From NCBI RefSeq assembly GCF_003339815.1, contig NZ_PPTT01000028.1, positions 1-55,877 on the forward strand: 55,877 bases of DNA. Direction: 5' to 3'. The stretch's first letter is position 1. Each line of letters opens with the position of its first letter. Position numbers and translations under genes: made by a program. This DNA comes from Eggerthella sinensis (GTDB taxonomy: Bacteria > Actinomycetota > Coriobacteriia > Coriobacteriales > Eggerthellaceae). Below are positions 1 through 8,215 of the stretch, one piece after another. The notes under the pieces were generated by a model that did not search any database, was not told the DNA's origin, and worked only from the letters and a program-made list of their open reading frames with translations.

Positions 1-143
1 TGCAGCACATGGTGGGCTGCAACCGTTCTGGCATGGTTTTTGCTATCAACAAGGACAAGAACGCCCCGGTGTTCAAGCAGTGCGACTACGGCCTGATCGG
101 CGACGTCAAGGATGTCTTGCCGGCGCTCGTCGCGGCGCTGTAG
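1..143 (+). CDS. fixB: Electron transfer flavoprotein alpha subunit (FixB), C-terminal fragment
   Basis: The reading frame is open from base 3 and ends at the TAG at 141-143; the start lies outside the window. The 46 visible residues match the FAD-binding C-terminus of ETF-alpha/FixB proteins, including the segment [17 protein letters not shown] and the ending around [10 protein letters not shown]. FixB pairs with FixA to pass electrons to the quinone-linked flavoprotein FixC. fixC begins 12 bases downstream, so this is the tail of a fixABCX-type operon. Identification rests on the short tail plus the fixC and fixX neighbours. Confidence 0.85.
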   Translation, partial: QHMVGCNRSGMVFAINKDKNAPVFKQCDYGLIGDVKDVLPALVAAL

Positions 144-155
144 GGGAGGGGACGC

Positions 156-1451
156 ATGGCGGACTTCGATGCGATCGTCGTCGGCTCGGGCTGCGCGGGC
201 TCCGTGGCCGCCTACGAGCTGGCGCGCGCCGGCAAGAGCGTGCTCGTCGTCGAGCGCGGCACCTTCGCCGGAGCCAAGAACATGACGGGCGGGCGCATCT
301 ACTCACACGCGCTCAAGGAGGTGTTTCCGAACTTCGAGCAGGAGGCCCCGCTCGAGCGCAAGATCACCCACGAGCGCATCTCAATGATCTCCGAGGATGC
401 GAACTTCACCGTGGACTTCACATCCGAAGACATGAAGAAGGAGTCCCAGGACTCCTACGCGGTGCTGCGCGCTCCCTTCGACCAGTGGCTGGCCGAGAAG
501 GCCGAGGACGCCGGCGCCGAGTACATCTGCGGCATCGCCGTGGAGAAGCTTCTGAAGGACGAAGCTGGCAAGGTCTGCGGCGTATGTGCAGGACAGGACG
601 AGATCACGGCCGACGTCGTGCTGCTGTGCGACGGCGTGAACTCGCTTTTGACGGAACAGGCCGTGGGAGCGAAAAGGCCTCCCGCATCCGCCATTGCCGT
701 CGGCATCAAGCAGACGATCGAGCTGCCTGCCTCCGTCATCACTGACCGTGTGCTTGCGAACTCCGACGATGAGGGTGCCGCCTGGCTTTTCAGCGGATAC
801 TCCACGCAGGGCACCTTTGGCGGTGGCTTCATGTACACGAACAAAGAATCCGTCTCGCTCGGCATCGTAGCGGGCATCGAGGCCACCATGAATCATGGCA
901 AAGTGCCCGTGTACCAGATGCTCGAGGACTTGAAAGCGCATCCGGCCGTCGCTCCCTTGATCAGAGGAGGTAAGGTCGTGGAGCATTCGGGCCACATGGT
1001 GCCGGAAGGCGGCCTGAACATCATGCCGGAGCTCGTTGGCGACGGTGTGCTGCTTGCCGGGGAAAGCGCCATGATGTGCGTGAACCTCGGCTACCAGGTG
1101 CGCGGCATGGACTACGCCGTGGCGGCTGGGCAGATGGCGGGCCGGTCCGCAGCTAAGGCGCTCGATACCGGCGACACTACGAAAGCGGGCCTTCAGGGTT
1201 ATGTCGCAGCACTCGAGAACAGTTTCGTCCTTAAAGACCTGAGGCGGTTCCAGAAGGTGCCGGCATTCATGGAAGGCTTCTCCCGCATGTTCGATGGCTA
1301 TCCGGAGATGGTGCGCGACATGATGAACGCGATGTTCGTGGTCGACGGCAGCCCCGTTCAGCCTATGAAGAAAAGCATGATGCCTATCGTAAAGCAGATT
1401 GGCGTGTTAAACCTGCTTAAAGATGCGAGAGGAGCGATGAAGGCCCTATGA
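156..1451 (+). CDS. fixC: FixC-type FAD-dependent oxidoreductase
   Basis: A 431-residue ETF-quinone oxidoreductase-like flavoprotein. The N-terminus has a Rossmann FAD motif (VGSGCAGSVAAYELARAG, about residues 9-26) followed by VLVVERG, the usual second strand and acidic end. A later conserved FAD segment reads GDGVLLAGESAMM. In FixABCX complexes FixC takes electrons from the FixAB flavoprotein and delivers them to quinone or, with FixX, to low-potential ferredoxin. The start ATG follows a strong GGGGAGGGGA ribosome site. The stop overlaps the fixX start as ATGA, indicating translational coupling. Length is normal for the family. Confidence 0.92.
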   Translation: MADFDAIVVGSGCAGSVAAYELARAGKSVLVVERGTFAGAKNMTGGRIYSHALKEVFPNFEQEAPLERKITHERISMISEDANFTVDFTSEDMKKESQDSYAVLRAPFDQWLAEKAEDAGAEYICGIAVEKLLKDEAGKVCGVCAGQDEITADVVLLCDGVNSLLTEQAVGAKRPPASAIAVGIKQTIELPASVITDRVLANSDDEGAAWLFSGYSTQGTFGGGFMYTNKESVSLGIVAGIEATMNHGKVPVYQMLEDLKAHPAVAPLIRGGKVVEHSGHMVPEGGLNIMPELVGDGVLLAGESAMMCVNLGYQVRGMDYAVAAGQMAGRSAAKALDTGDTTKAGLQGYVAALENSFVLKDLRRFQKVPAFMEGFSRMFDGYPEMVRDMMNAMFVVDGSPVQPMKKSMMPIVKQIGVLNLLKDARGAMKAL

Positions 1452-1744
1452 ACGAGACGAAGATCACGGTCAGCGTCGACGAGTTCCTGGCGCTCGACAA
1501 GTACGAGGTGGACGAGGAGAACGCCCACATCGAGCTGGTGGAGGACCCCGACGACGAGGAGTTCCTCAAGCTCGTGCGCGTGTGCCCGGCGGCCCTGTAC
1601 AAGATCGACGAGGACGGAAAGAAGTCCTTCGACTACGCGGGCTGCCTCGAGTGCGGCACCTGCCGCATCGCCTGCGAGGGCACCATCGTCAAGAAGTGGG
1701 AGAACCCCCAGCCCACCATGGGCGTGGAGTACCGCTTCGGCTAA
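1448..1744 (+). CDS. fixX: FixX ferredoxin-like protein
   Basis: A 98-residue acidic ferredoxin-like protein, the usual partner of FixC. Near the C-terminus it carries CLECGTCRIACEG, the Fe-S cysteine cluster of FixX proteins, with an upstream VCPAALYKI segment providing another cysteine. It probably relays electrons between FixC and a ferredoxin or quinone acceptor. It overlaps fixC by four bases and is followed 16 bases later by a strong terminator, so it is the last gene of the operon. Confidence 0.92.
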   Translation: MNETKITVSVDEFLALDKYEVDEENAHIELVEDPDDEEFLKLVRVCPAALYKIDEDGKKSFDYAGCLECGTCRIACEGTIVKKWENPQPTMGVEYRFG

Positions 1745-1760
1745 GCCGCAACCCCCTGAA

Positions 1761-1786
1761 GCGCCCCGGCACCCCGGGGCGCTTTT
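1761..1786 (+). terminator. Rho-independent terminator of the fix operon
   Basis: A 9-bp perfect GC stem (GCGCCCCGG with CCGGGGCGC) closes a 4-base loop (CACC) and is followed directly by TTTT. It lies 16 bases after the fixX stop and fits a classic intrinsic terminator. Confidence 0.85.
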
Positions 1787-1920
1787 GCGTGCGCGACTGC
1801 TCGACAACCGGGGGCTTACGCGACGGTGTCGGGCGGGAGCCAGATGCGGGCTGCTCTCCCCGGTGCTCCTGAGGGAGGCTAAGGTGGGTTCTTGACGAAA
1901 CCATCCGAAAGGAGCACTGC

Positions 1921-2409
1921 ATGAGTACGCTCGTTGTGCTCGGGTATCCGAGCGAAGAGGAAGCGACATCCGCTTACCAGAAGATTCTGGACCTCGACAA
2001 GAACCTGATCGTGAGCCTGCAATCCATCGCCGTCGTGGCGAAGCGCGCCGACGGCAAGTACGACGTCGTCACGCCTGGCTCGAGAGTGGGCAGCTCGACC
2101 GTGTGGGGCCTGTTCTGGGGCGTCCTGTTCGGCCTGCTGTTCTTCATCCCGGTCATCGGCGCGGCGCTCGGCGCCGGCATCGGCGCGCTGACGGGCGTCA
2201 TCGTCAAGCACGGCGTTGACAAGGACTTCCAGGATCGCGTGCGCGACCTGCTCAACGGCAAGGACGACGCGGCCGTGTTCATGGTCATCGACGAGATGAC
2301 CACCGACAAGTTCGTCGACGCCATCCGTCCCTTCGGCGGCGACGTGCTGCAGACCTCGCTGTCCATCAAGGACGAGGACGAGCTCAAGCACGAGCTGTTC
2401 AAGGGCTAA
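1921..2409 (+). CDS. DUF1269-type small membrane protein
   Basis: A 162-residue protein of the DUF1269 kind. The N-terminal 60 residues are a soluble alpha/beta segment starting MSTLVVLGYPSEEEA. It is followed by a glycine-rich hydrophobic hairpin (about residues 62-98, including FWGVLFGLLFFIPVIG) and a charged C-terminal domain ending DELKHELFKG. No catalytic residues are evident and the family has no established function. The start ATG is preceded by AAAGGAG. The gene stands alone between two terminators. Confidence 0.75.
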   Translation: MSTLVVLGYPSEEEATSAYQKILDLDKNLIVSLQSIAVVAKRADGKYDVVTPGSRVGSSTVWGLFWGVLFGLLFFIPVIGAALGAGIGALTGVIVKHGVDKDFQDRVRDLLNGKDDAAVFMVIDEMTTDKFVDAIRPFGGDVLQTSLSIKDEDELKHELFKG

Positions 2410-2430
2410 CAACCCGCCCGCAAGGCACCG

Positions 2431-2489
2431 CCCCTGCGAAGGCCACCGAGGCCACCCCTGCGAAGGCCACCGAGGCCACCCCTGCGAAG
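2431..2489. repeat. 24-bp tandem repeat, about 2.5 copies
   Basis: The unit CCCCTGCGAAGGCCACCGAG plus GCCA occurs at 2431-2454 and 2455-2478 without change, and its first 11 bases recur at 2479-2489, where they run into the terminator stem. It lies in the 3' untranslated region of the preceding gene. The identical copies suggest recent slippage or duplication. Confidence 0.85.
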
Positions 2490-2513
2490 CCGCCGAGAGG
2501 CGGCTTCGCTTTT
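2484..2513 (+). terminator. Rho-independent terminator after the DUF1269 gene
   Basis: An 11-bp perfect stem (GCGAAGCCGCC with GGCGGCTTCGC) has a GAGA tetraloop and is followed by TTTT. The left arm overlaps the last partial copy of the 24-bp tandem repeat. Confidence 0.88.
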
Positions 2514-2607
2514 CCGCGCCCGAGGTATCGCCGATCCTTATACCCCTATCGCGTTCGGGCATGCGGGGCTGGGAACTTCCGATTTCCGGTATCGTTCGCG
2601 CGCGTCC

Positions 2608-2613
2608 TATACT
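2608..2613 (+). promoter_or_regulatory. Candidate -10 box for the flavoprotein gene
   Basis: TATACT lies 38 bases before the flavoprotein start in an otherwise GC-rich intergenic region. No convincing -35 hexamer sits at the expected distance, so only the -10 element is proposed. Confidence 0.35.
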
Positions 2614-2651
2614 CGTGACCCGTAGGCAGTTCGATCGAAGGAGGGGTTGGT

Positions 2652-4358
2652 ATGAACAGGGGAGACGAAACGATGGGGACGGGCAGCGCTCTGCCGCTGA
2701 GCAGGCGCGACGCGTTGAAGGGCGCCGCCGTCATGGGTCTGGGTCTGCTGGGGGCCTCCGCGCTTTCCGGCTGCGCGCCGAGCGCGGGCGGCGGAGACGC
2801 CGCCGTCGGCTCGACCGAGGCGGCCGTGCAGTGGGACAAGGAGGTGCAGGTGCTCGTGGCGGGTTCGGGCACGGCCGTGCATGCGGCCATCGCGTGCGCC
2901 GAGCGCGGGGCCAAATCGGTGCTCGTCGTGGAGAAGGACCCGGCCATGTTCGGCGGCACGTCCGCCACGTCCGGCGGCGGCTATGCGCTCGCGCTGCTCG
3001 ACTTCAACGCCGACGAGGGCATCGACGACTCGCGGGAGAAGGTGCTCGAGTACATGAAGCAGGTGGGCGACGGTCGCATGGACGAGAACGTGCAGGAGGC
3101 CTTCGTCGACAACGCGAACGAGTTCTGCGAGTTCGTGCTGGCCACGCACGGCTGGTCGAAGTGGGGCCACACGAGCAAGGCCTTCGGCGATTACTACGAG
3201 CTGTACGCGGGATCGCTCGACGACGCGTACGGCCGCGGCAGCTGGTACCCCTTCGACGCGACGGGCGCGCCGCTCATGGCGCCTGCGCAGTGGGAAGCCT
3301 ACCGCGCCTACGTCGACGCCCATGACAACGTCGAGCTTGCGATGGGCACGGCGGTCGAGTCGCTCGTCACCGACGAGGCCGGCGCCGTGGTGGGCGCGAA
3401 GCTGTCCGACGGCACGGCCGTCAAGGCGAACGCCGTCATCTTGGGAACGGGCGGCTTCGAGCACAACGAGGACATGCGCCGCTTCTACCTGCCGTTTCCG
3501 TACTACCGCTCCAACGGCAGCGCGAACAACACGGGCGATGCGCAGCGCATGGGCGCCCGCATCGGCGCGCAGCTGGCCTACATGGACACGACGTTCGGCA
3601 ACCCCTACTTCGACACGCATAAGGAGTGGGAGCCCGGCGCTTTCCGCTACGACAAGGCGGGCAGCGACGCCTTCGCCCCGCGCGGCTTCCCGCACAGCGT
3701 CATGGTGAACCGCAAGGGCCGGCGCTTCTGCGACGAGTCCACCATGTACGACACCATGAACCGCGCGTTCGGCACCTATGACACGGGCACGCTCGAGTAC
3801 GTGAACATTCCGGGCTATTGGATCTGCGACGCGACGCACACCGAGACGTTCCTGCTGCCGGGCTACAAGACGCCCGCCGAGCTGCCCGAGTTCGTGTTCA
3901 AGTTCGATACGCTCGACGAGCTGGCCGACGGCATGGGCATCGACAAGGCGTCCCTCGCCGAGGAGCTGGCCGCGTTCAACGAGCACGCTGCGCAGGGAGA
4001 GGACCCCGTATGGCACCGCGGCGAGAAGGCCGTGAGCGCGAACACGCTCGCCATGATGGCCCCGCTCATGTCGCTGCCCGACGCAACACCGCCCACGAGC
4101 GTGCTGGGAACCGTTGACACGCCGCCGTACTACTGCTGCCGCTACGTGCCCGGCATGATGGGCGGCACGCGGGGCGGCCTGCACATCGACGAGCACGCGC
4201 AGGTGCTCGATGTGGACGGGAAGGCCGTGCCGGGGCTGTACGCCACGGGAAACTGCTCGTCGGGCGTGGCGGGCTACTGGGCCGGCGGCGCCACGCTCGG
4301 CCAGGGCAGCGTGATGGGCTACGTGGCCGCGAAGCACATCATGGACGCCGCACAGTAG
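2652..4358 (+). CDS. Tat-exported FAD-dependent oxidoreductase lipoprotein (FAD_binding_2 family)
   Basis: A 568-residue flavoprotein. The N-terminus has a twin-arginine motif (SRRDALK, residues 17-23), a hydrophobic stretch and a lipobox-like LSGC with cysteine 41, so it is probably exported folded and lipid-anchored. The FAD motif is VLVAGSGTAVHAAIACAERG, followed by VLVVEKD and GGTSATSGGG. The C-terminus has GGATLGQG and a second FAD contact (GLYATGN). The family includes fumarate/urocanate reductases and 3-ketosteroid dehydrogenases; the GGTSATSGGG and C-terminal motifs look nearer the latter, but the substrate cannot be read from sequence. AAGGAGG lies 7 bases before the start. No cytochrome or FMN domain is attached. 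Confidence 0.8.
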   Translation: MNRGDETMGTGSALPLSRRDALKGAAVMGLGLLGASALSGCAPSAGGGDAAVGSTEAAVQWDKEVQVLVAGSGTAVHAAIACAERGAKSVLVVEKDPAMFGGTSATSGGGYALALLDFNADEGIDDSREKVLEYMKQVGDGRMDENVQEAFVDNANEFCEFVLATHGWSKWGHTSKAFGDYYELYAGSLDDAYGRGSWYPFDATGAPLMAPAQWEAYRAYVDAHDNVELAMGTAVESLVTDEAGAVVGAKLSDGTAVKANAVILGTGGFEHNEDMRRFYLPFPYYRSNGSANNTGDAQRMGARIGAQLAYMDTTFGNPYFDTHKEWEPGAFRYDKAGSDAFAPRGFPHSVMVNRKGRRFCDESTMYDTMNRAFGTYDTGTLEYVNIPGYWICDATHTETFLLPGYKTPAELPEFVFKFDTLDELADGMGIDKASLAEELAAFNEHAAQGEDPVWHRGEKAVSANTLAMMAPLMSLPDATPPTSVLGTVDTPPYYCCRYVPGMMGGTRGGLHIDEHAQVLDVDGKAVPGLYATGNCSSGVAGYWAGGATLGQGSVMGYVAAKHIMDAAQ

Positions 4359-4376
4359 GCGAAGGGGAACGCGCCG

Positions 4377-5288
4377 CTACGCCGAGCGCAGGCGCTCCAA
4401 GAACGCGTCGATGAAGCGGCGCACGGGGCCGTCTTCATGCTTGTCCTCCGTTCGGCACACGAGCGCGATGGGCAGCGTGAGGGCGGCCCCGTCTATCCGG
4501 TCGAACAGCACCACGTCGTCGCGCTGAGCGAGCAGCGCCTGGGATGCCTTGTCGCCGCAGATGTAGAGCGAAGTCCCCAGGTCGACGAACGACAGGTTGC
4601 TGATGCTGTTGAGCGCGTTCATGCGGAACCCCAGCTTGATATCGTCGCCCAGCAGCTGCTGCACCATCTTGCTCCATCGGTCGAAGTGAAAGCCGCTGTT
4701 GATGATGACCGTTTAGCCGTCGAGGTCGCGGCGGGCGAGGCGCTTCCTCGACGCGAGCGGGTGGTCGGCCATGAGGGCGATGAAGCAGGTGTCCTCGCCG
4801 ATGCGCTCGTAGGAGATGCCGATCTCGTCGCCCTCGGCGCGCAGCGCTTCCACGGCCGAGTAATCGGACTCGACCGCGAGGTCGATGAGGTCCTGCTGCA
4901 ACGCGTCGATGGCCGTGGTGTTCAGGCCGAGGTCCACGAAGGAGTAGGGCAGCGCCTCGTATTCGGGAAGGGCGCCGCGGTAGGGCGACGTCGGGGGCAG
5001 GGCCGCCACCTTCACCGACGGCGACAGCCGCGCGGCGCGTGCGCTTTTCGCGAGCGCCTCGTCGTACAGCTCGATGATGCGCTGCGCGTAGTCGAGCAGC
5101 ACGGTGCCGGCCGGCGTGAGCGCGATGCGGTTGCGCGAACGGTCGAGCACCGGGTAGCCCAGTTCCTTCTCAAGCGCGCTCATGCGGCCGCTCAGCGACG
5201 GTTGCGACAGATACAGCTCCTGCGCCGCTCGCGTGATGTTCAGATGCTTCGCCACCATCACGAACTCGCGCATCGTTTCGAGTTTCAT
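4377..5288 (-). pseudogene. LysR-family transcriptional regulator interrupted by an in-frame TAA
   Basis: Read continuously on the minus strand this is a normal-length (about 303-residue) LysR regulator: an N-terminal winged helix (MKLETMREFVMVAKHLNITRA..., with LSQPSLSGRMSALE) and a periplasmic-binding-like effector domain. A TAA at 4713-4715 replaces codon 192 in the segment DLDG-stop-TVIINSG, and the frame continues intact to the TAG at 4377. A single base change from AAA (Lys) would explain it; there is no frameshift. The truncated product keeps the DNA-binding domain and half the effector domain. It is convergent with the flavoprotein gene, 18 bases away. It may be a recent pseudogene, a sequencing error, or rarely read through. 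Confidence 0.85.
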
Positions 5289-5314
5289 ACGCCCTCCTTA
5301 TCCCCTGGTCATCA

Positions 5315-5320
5315 ATTATA
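5315..5320 (-). promoter_or_regulatory. Candidate -10 box for the LysR gene
   Basis: A perfect TATAAT on the minus strand lies about 27 bases upstream of the LysR start. The region 5289-5490 between the divergent LysR and XRE-cupin genes otherwise shows no clear -35 at the standard distance. Confidence 0.4.
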
Positions 5321-5490
5321 TACGCTCGCGTCCGCGCGCGTGGGTGCAACGCGGGATTGAGGGTGGATCGGCGTCGGGGCGGCGGCCGTGCGGAATGGTG
5401 CCGCTGGCGCGAATTCCGAACGAAACGCTTGCAAACCGGAGATAATGATGCGTATGGCATTTTCGGCAACGAGCACGAGGAGCTGGCATC

Positions 5491-6066
5491 ATGACGCAGG
5501 AAAACAAGCTGGGGAACAAGATCGTCACGCTCCGCACGGCCCACCATCTATCGAGCCAAGATCTGGCGGATCGCTGCGGATGCGACGTTTCGGTCATCGA
5601 GGGGCTCGAGGCCGGCGAGCTACCGCCCTCGCTCGCGCCGCTCATCAAGATCACGCGCGCCCTCGGCGTGCGCCTCGGCACGCTCATGGACGACGACGAG
5701 AACCTGGGGCCCGCCTACATCGACCAGGAGCAGATGCAGGAAGTGGCCAAGGTCAAAACGCTCGAAACCACCTCGGGCGGCGACCTGAGCTACTTCAGCC
5801 TGGCCGCGGGCCGTCCCTCGCGCCACATGGACCCGTTCGTCATCACGGTCGACCCGACGGGCGAGACCGACCACGAGCTGGTCAGCCACGAGGGCGAGGA
5901 ATGGCTCTACGGCATGGAAGGCTGCATCGAGATCGAGTACGGCAAGGACCTCTACGTCCTCCATCCCGGCGAGAGCATCTACTACGATTCCATCGTGCCG
6001 CATCAAGTGCGCGCCCACGACGGCCAGACCGCGAAGTTCTTGGCCGTGGTGTACACGCCTATTTAG
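5491..6066 (+). CDS. XRE-type helix-turn-helix regulator with C-terminal cupin domain
   Basis: A 191-residue two-domain protein. Residues about 8-63 form an XRE/HTH_3 DNA-binding domain ([20 protein letters not shown], then a second helix around [12 protein letters not shown]). Residues about 110-190 form a small cupin barrel with [12 protein letters not shown] and [17 protein letters not shown]. Such proteins usually sense a small metabolite in the cupin and regulate the neighbouring gene. Here the acyl-CoA ligase starts 11 bases downstream, which suggests control of acid activation. The ligand is unknown. The start was chosen for the complete HTH. Confidence 0.85.
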   Translation: MTQENKLGNKIVTLRTAHHLSSQDLADRCGCDVSVIEGLEAGELPPSLAPLIKITRALGVRLGTLMDDDENLGPAYIDQEQMQEVAKVKTLETTSGGDLSYFSLAAGRPSRHMDPFVITVDPTGETDHELVSHEGEEWLYGMEGCIEIEYGKDLYVLHPGESIYYDSIVPHQVRAHDGQTAKFLAVVYTPI

Positions 6067-6077
6067 GGGGAGCTGCC

Positions 6078-7823
6078 ATGACTTGTCGTCATCCTGAGCG
6101 AAGCGCGCAGCGCGAAGTCGAAGGATCCCGTGCGGCGTCAGCCGCCTCGGCCGGCCCCGTCCCGGGCTCGCCCGACTACCCGCTCCACTCCGAGAAGACC
6201 ATCGGGCGCTACTTCCGCGATCAGGTGGCCATCGATCCCGATCACGAGTTCGTCGTGTATCCCGACCGCGCGCTGCGCTGGACGTACCGCGACTTCGACG
6301 AGCGCACCGACAACCTGGCGCGCGGCCTGCTGGCCATCGGCATGCGCCCCGGCGACCACCTGGGCGTGTGGGCGCGCAACATCCCCGACTGGCTCACGTT
6401 CATGTACGCCACGGCCAAGATCGGCGTGGTCATGGTCACGGTGAACCCCGTGTACAAGAGCCATGAGCTGGACTACGTACTCAAGCAGTCGGACATGAAG
6501 GCACTCTGCGTCATCGACGCCTACCGCGACGTGGACTACCTGCAGATCATCCGCGACCTCGTGCCCGAGACGCTCACCCAGCAGCGCGGCCATCTGGAAA
6601 CCGAGAACTACCCGTTCCTCAAGCACATCATCTACATGGGGCCGGAGAAGCATCGCGGCTGCTACAGCGTGCCCGAGCTCATCCTGCTCGGCAGCCACAT
6701 GCCCGAAGACGCGCTCGCGGAAGCGGAGACGCACTTCGACAACAACAGCGTGGTCATGATGCAGTACACGTCCGGCACGACGGGCTTCCCGAAGGGCGTC
6801 ATGCTCACGCACCGCAACATCCTCAACAACGGCTTCTACATCGGCGAGGGTCAGAAGCTGGGACCCGACGACCGCGTCACGCTGCCGGTGCCGTTCTTCC
6901 ACTGCTTCGGCTGCGTGCTGGGCGTCATGGCGAACCTCACGCACCGCTCCACCATGATCATCGTGGAGGATTTCGACGCGGGCCTCGTGCTGCAGGCCAT
7001 CCACAAGGAGCGCGCCACCAGCGTCTACGGCGTGCCCACCATGTTCATCGCCGAGCTCAACCACCCCGATTTCGCCACGTTCGACCTGTCCAGCCTGCGC
7101 ACGGGCATCATGGCCGGAAGCCCCTGCCCGCCGGCGGCCATGCGCGAGGTCATGGACAAGATGTTCATGAAGGAGATCACCATCTGCTACGGCCTCACCG
7201 AGACGAGCCCCGTGTTCACGCAGACGAGTGCCGACGACGACATCGAGCACAAGTGCGAGACGGTGGGGCGCAAGCACCCGCCCGTGGACGTGCGCGTCAT
7301 CGACCCGTCCGACGGGCATATCTGCGGAGTGGGGGAGCCCGGCGAGCTGTGCTGCAAGGGCTACAACGTGATGAAGGGCTACTACAAGATGCCCGAGGAG
7401 ACGGCGAAGGCCATCGACGCCGACGGCTACCTGCATTCGGGCGACCTCGGCACGGTGGACGAGGACGGCTACTACCGCGTGACCGGGCGCATCAAGGACA
7501 TGATCATCCGCGGCGGCGAGAACGTGTACCCGCTTGAGGTGGAGAACTTCCTGCTGAGCATGCCCGGCGTGCTCGACGCGCAGGTGGTGGGCATCCCCGA
7601 CGAGAAGCTCGGCGAGCTCGTGGGCGCGTTCATCCGCACGCGGCCCGGCCACGAGGACATGACCGAAGCCGACGTGCGCGCCTACGCCATCCCGCGCATC
7701 GCGCGCTACAAGGTGCCCAAGCGCGTGTTCTTCGTGGACGACTTCCCCATGACGCCGTCCATGAAGATCCAGAAGTTCAAGCTGCGCGAGATGGCCGAAG
7801 AGCTGGTCAAAGCCGGGAAGTAG
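6078..7823 (+). CDS. AMP-forming acyl-CoA ligase (fatty-acid/aryl-CoA synthetase family)
   Basis: A 581-residue adenylate-forming enzyme that would activate a carboxylic acid as acyl-AMP and then acyl-CoA. It shows the ATP-binding loop [11 protein letters not shown], the YGLTETSP motif, [21 protein letters not shown] hinge residues (core GDLG...GRIKD) and RGGENVYP. The C-terminal lysine motif reads TPSMKIQK, with Met where Gly is usual but the lysine kept. The ATG at 6078 follows AGGGGGA with good spacing. Residues about 3-16 are encoded by a REP-like intergenic repeat, so the natural N-terminus has probably been extended by insertion. It is likely co-transcribed with the XRE-cupin regulator. 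Substrate not determinable. Confidence 0.88.
   Translation: MTCRHPERSAQREVEGSRAASAASAGPVPGSPDYPLHSEKTIGRYFRDQVAIDPDHEFVVYPDRALRWTYRDFDERTDNLARGLLAIGMRPGDHLGVWARNIPDWLTFMYATAKIGVVMVTVNPVYKSHELDYVLKQSDMKALCVIDAYRDVDYLQIIRDLVPETLTQQRGHLETENYPFLKHIIYMGPEKHRGCYSVPELILLGSHMPEDALAEAETHFDNNSVVMMQYTSGTTGFPKGVMLTHRNILNNGFYIGEGQKLGPDDRVTLPVPFFHCFGCVLGVMANLTHRSTMIIVEDFDAGLVLQAIHKERATSVYGVPTMFIAELNHPDFATFDLSSLRTGIMAGSPCPPAAMREVMDKMFMKEITICYGLTETSPVFTQTSADDDIEHKCETVGRKHPPVDVRVIDPSDGHICGVGEPGELCCKGYNVMKGYYKMPEETAKAIDADGYLHSGDLGTVDEDGYYRVTGRIKDMIIRGGENVYPLEVENFLLSMPGVLDAQVVGIPDEKLGELVGAFIRTRPGHEDMTEADVRAYAIPRIARYKVPKRVFFVDDFPMTPSMKIQKFKLREMAEELVKAGK
6088..6131. repeat. REP-like palindromic repeat inside the acyl-CoA ligase 5' end
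   Basis: The segment begins GTCATCCTGAGCGAAGCG and ends GTCGAAGGATCCCG. This matches the widespread bacterial intergenic repeat whose translation (HPERS...EVEGSR) is a known artefact-like peptide. ATCCT and AGGAT form the outer arms with alternating GCGC between. No second copy was seen in this window. Confidence 0.65.
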
Positions 7824-7873
7824 GGCGCTGCAGACGTTTTCGCATGCTTGGCTGCCGTGGCTTTCGCGGTTCT

Positions 7874-7904
7874 GGGAATTGTAGTACAATGTACTACAAT
7901 TCCC
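7874..7904. promoter_or_regulatory. Palindromic operator of the toxin-antitoxin operon
   Basis: A perfect inverted repeat with 14-bp arms (GGGAATTGTAGTAC and GTACTACAATTCCC) is separated by AAT. It lies 20 bases before the antitoxin start and contains two TACAAT hexamers that could act as -10 boxes. Ribbon-helix-helix antitoxins typically repress their own operon through such a site; that role is inferred. Confidence 0.8.
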
Positions 7905-7924
7905 GGTGCAAAGGAGGATCGGCC

Positions 7925-8215
7925 GTGGCGAAAGAAGCGGTTTTGCAGGTGCGCATGGAGCACGCGCTGAAGGATCGCGCGGAGGAGCTGTACCGTGCAC
8001 ACGGGACGACGCTTTCGGAAGCGGTTCGCCTGTTCGTTCGGGAAAGCGTCGAGCGCAACGCGTTTCCGTTGCCGACCCGTCGTGCGCCGTCAACGGTGCC
8101 CGACGGGCTGCACGCGGCGGGAATTCTCGCGCATAGAACCGATCCGGCCCTGCGTGCGCAGGAATCGAATGCGTGGAAAAAGGCTGCGGAGGCGAAGCAT
8201 GCTGAGCGCGCTTGA
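7925..8215 (+). CDS. RelB/DinJ-type antitoxin
   Basis: A 96-residue protein starting at GTG 7925 after AAAGGAGG. The first 45 residues (AKEAVLQVRMEHALKDRAEE, then LSEAVRLFVRESV) fit the ribbon-helix-helix domain of RelB/DinJ antitoxins, with the short beta strand VLQVRME for DNA contact. The C-terminal tail would wrap the toxin. The gene overlaps the PIN toxin by 17 bases and follows a near-ideal palindrome, the usual arrangement of an autoregulated toxin-antitoxin operon. RelB-like antitoxins more often pair with RelE folds, so the PIN partner is a less common combination. Confidence 0.82.
   Translation: MAKEAVLQVRMEHALKDRAEELYRAHGTTLSEAVRLFVRESVERNAFPLPTRRAPSTVPDGLHAAGILAHRTDPALRAQESNAWKKAAEAKHAERA

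Noticed and set aside
2431-2489. Repeats considered as a CRISPR array
   Set aside because: The units are contiguous without spacers and only about 2.5 copies occur; no cas genes are present.
5388-6077. In-frame extension of the acyl-CoA ligase upstream to 5388
   Set aside because: It would read through the XRE-cupin gene in another frame; the ligase has its own ribosome site at 6078.
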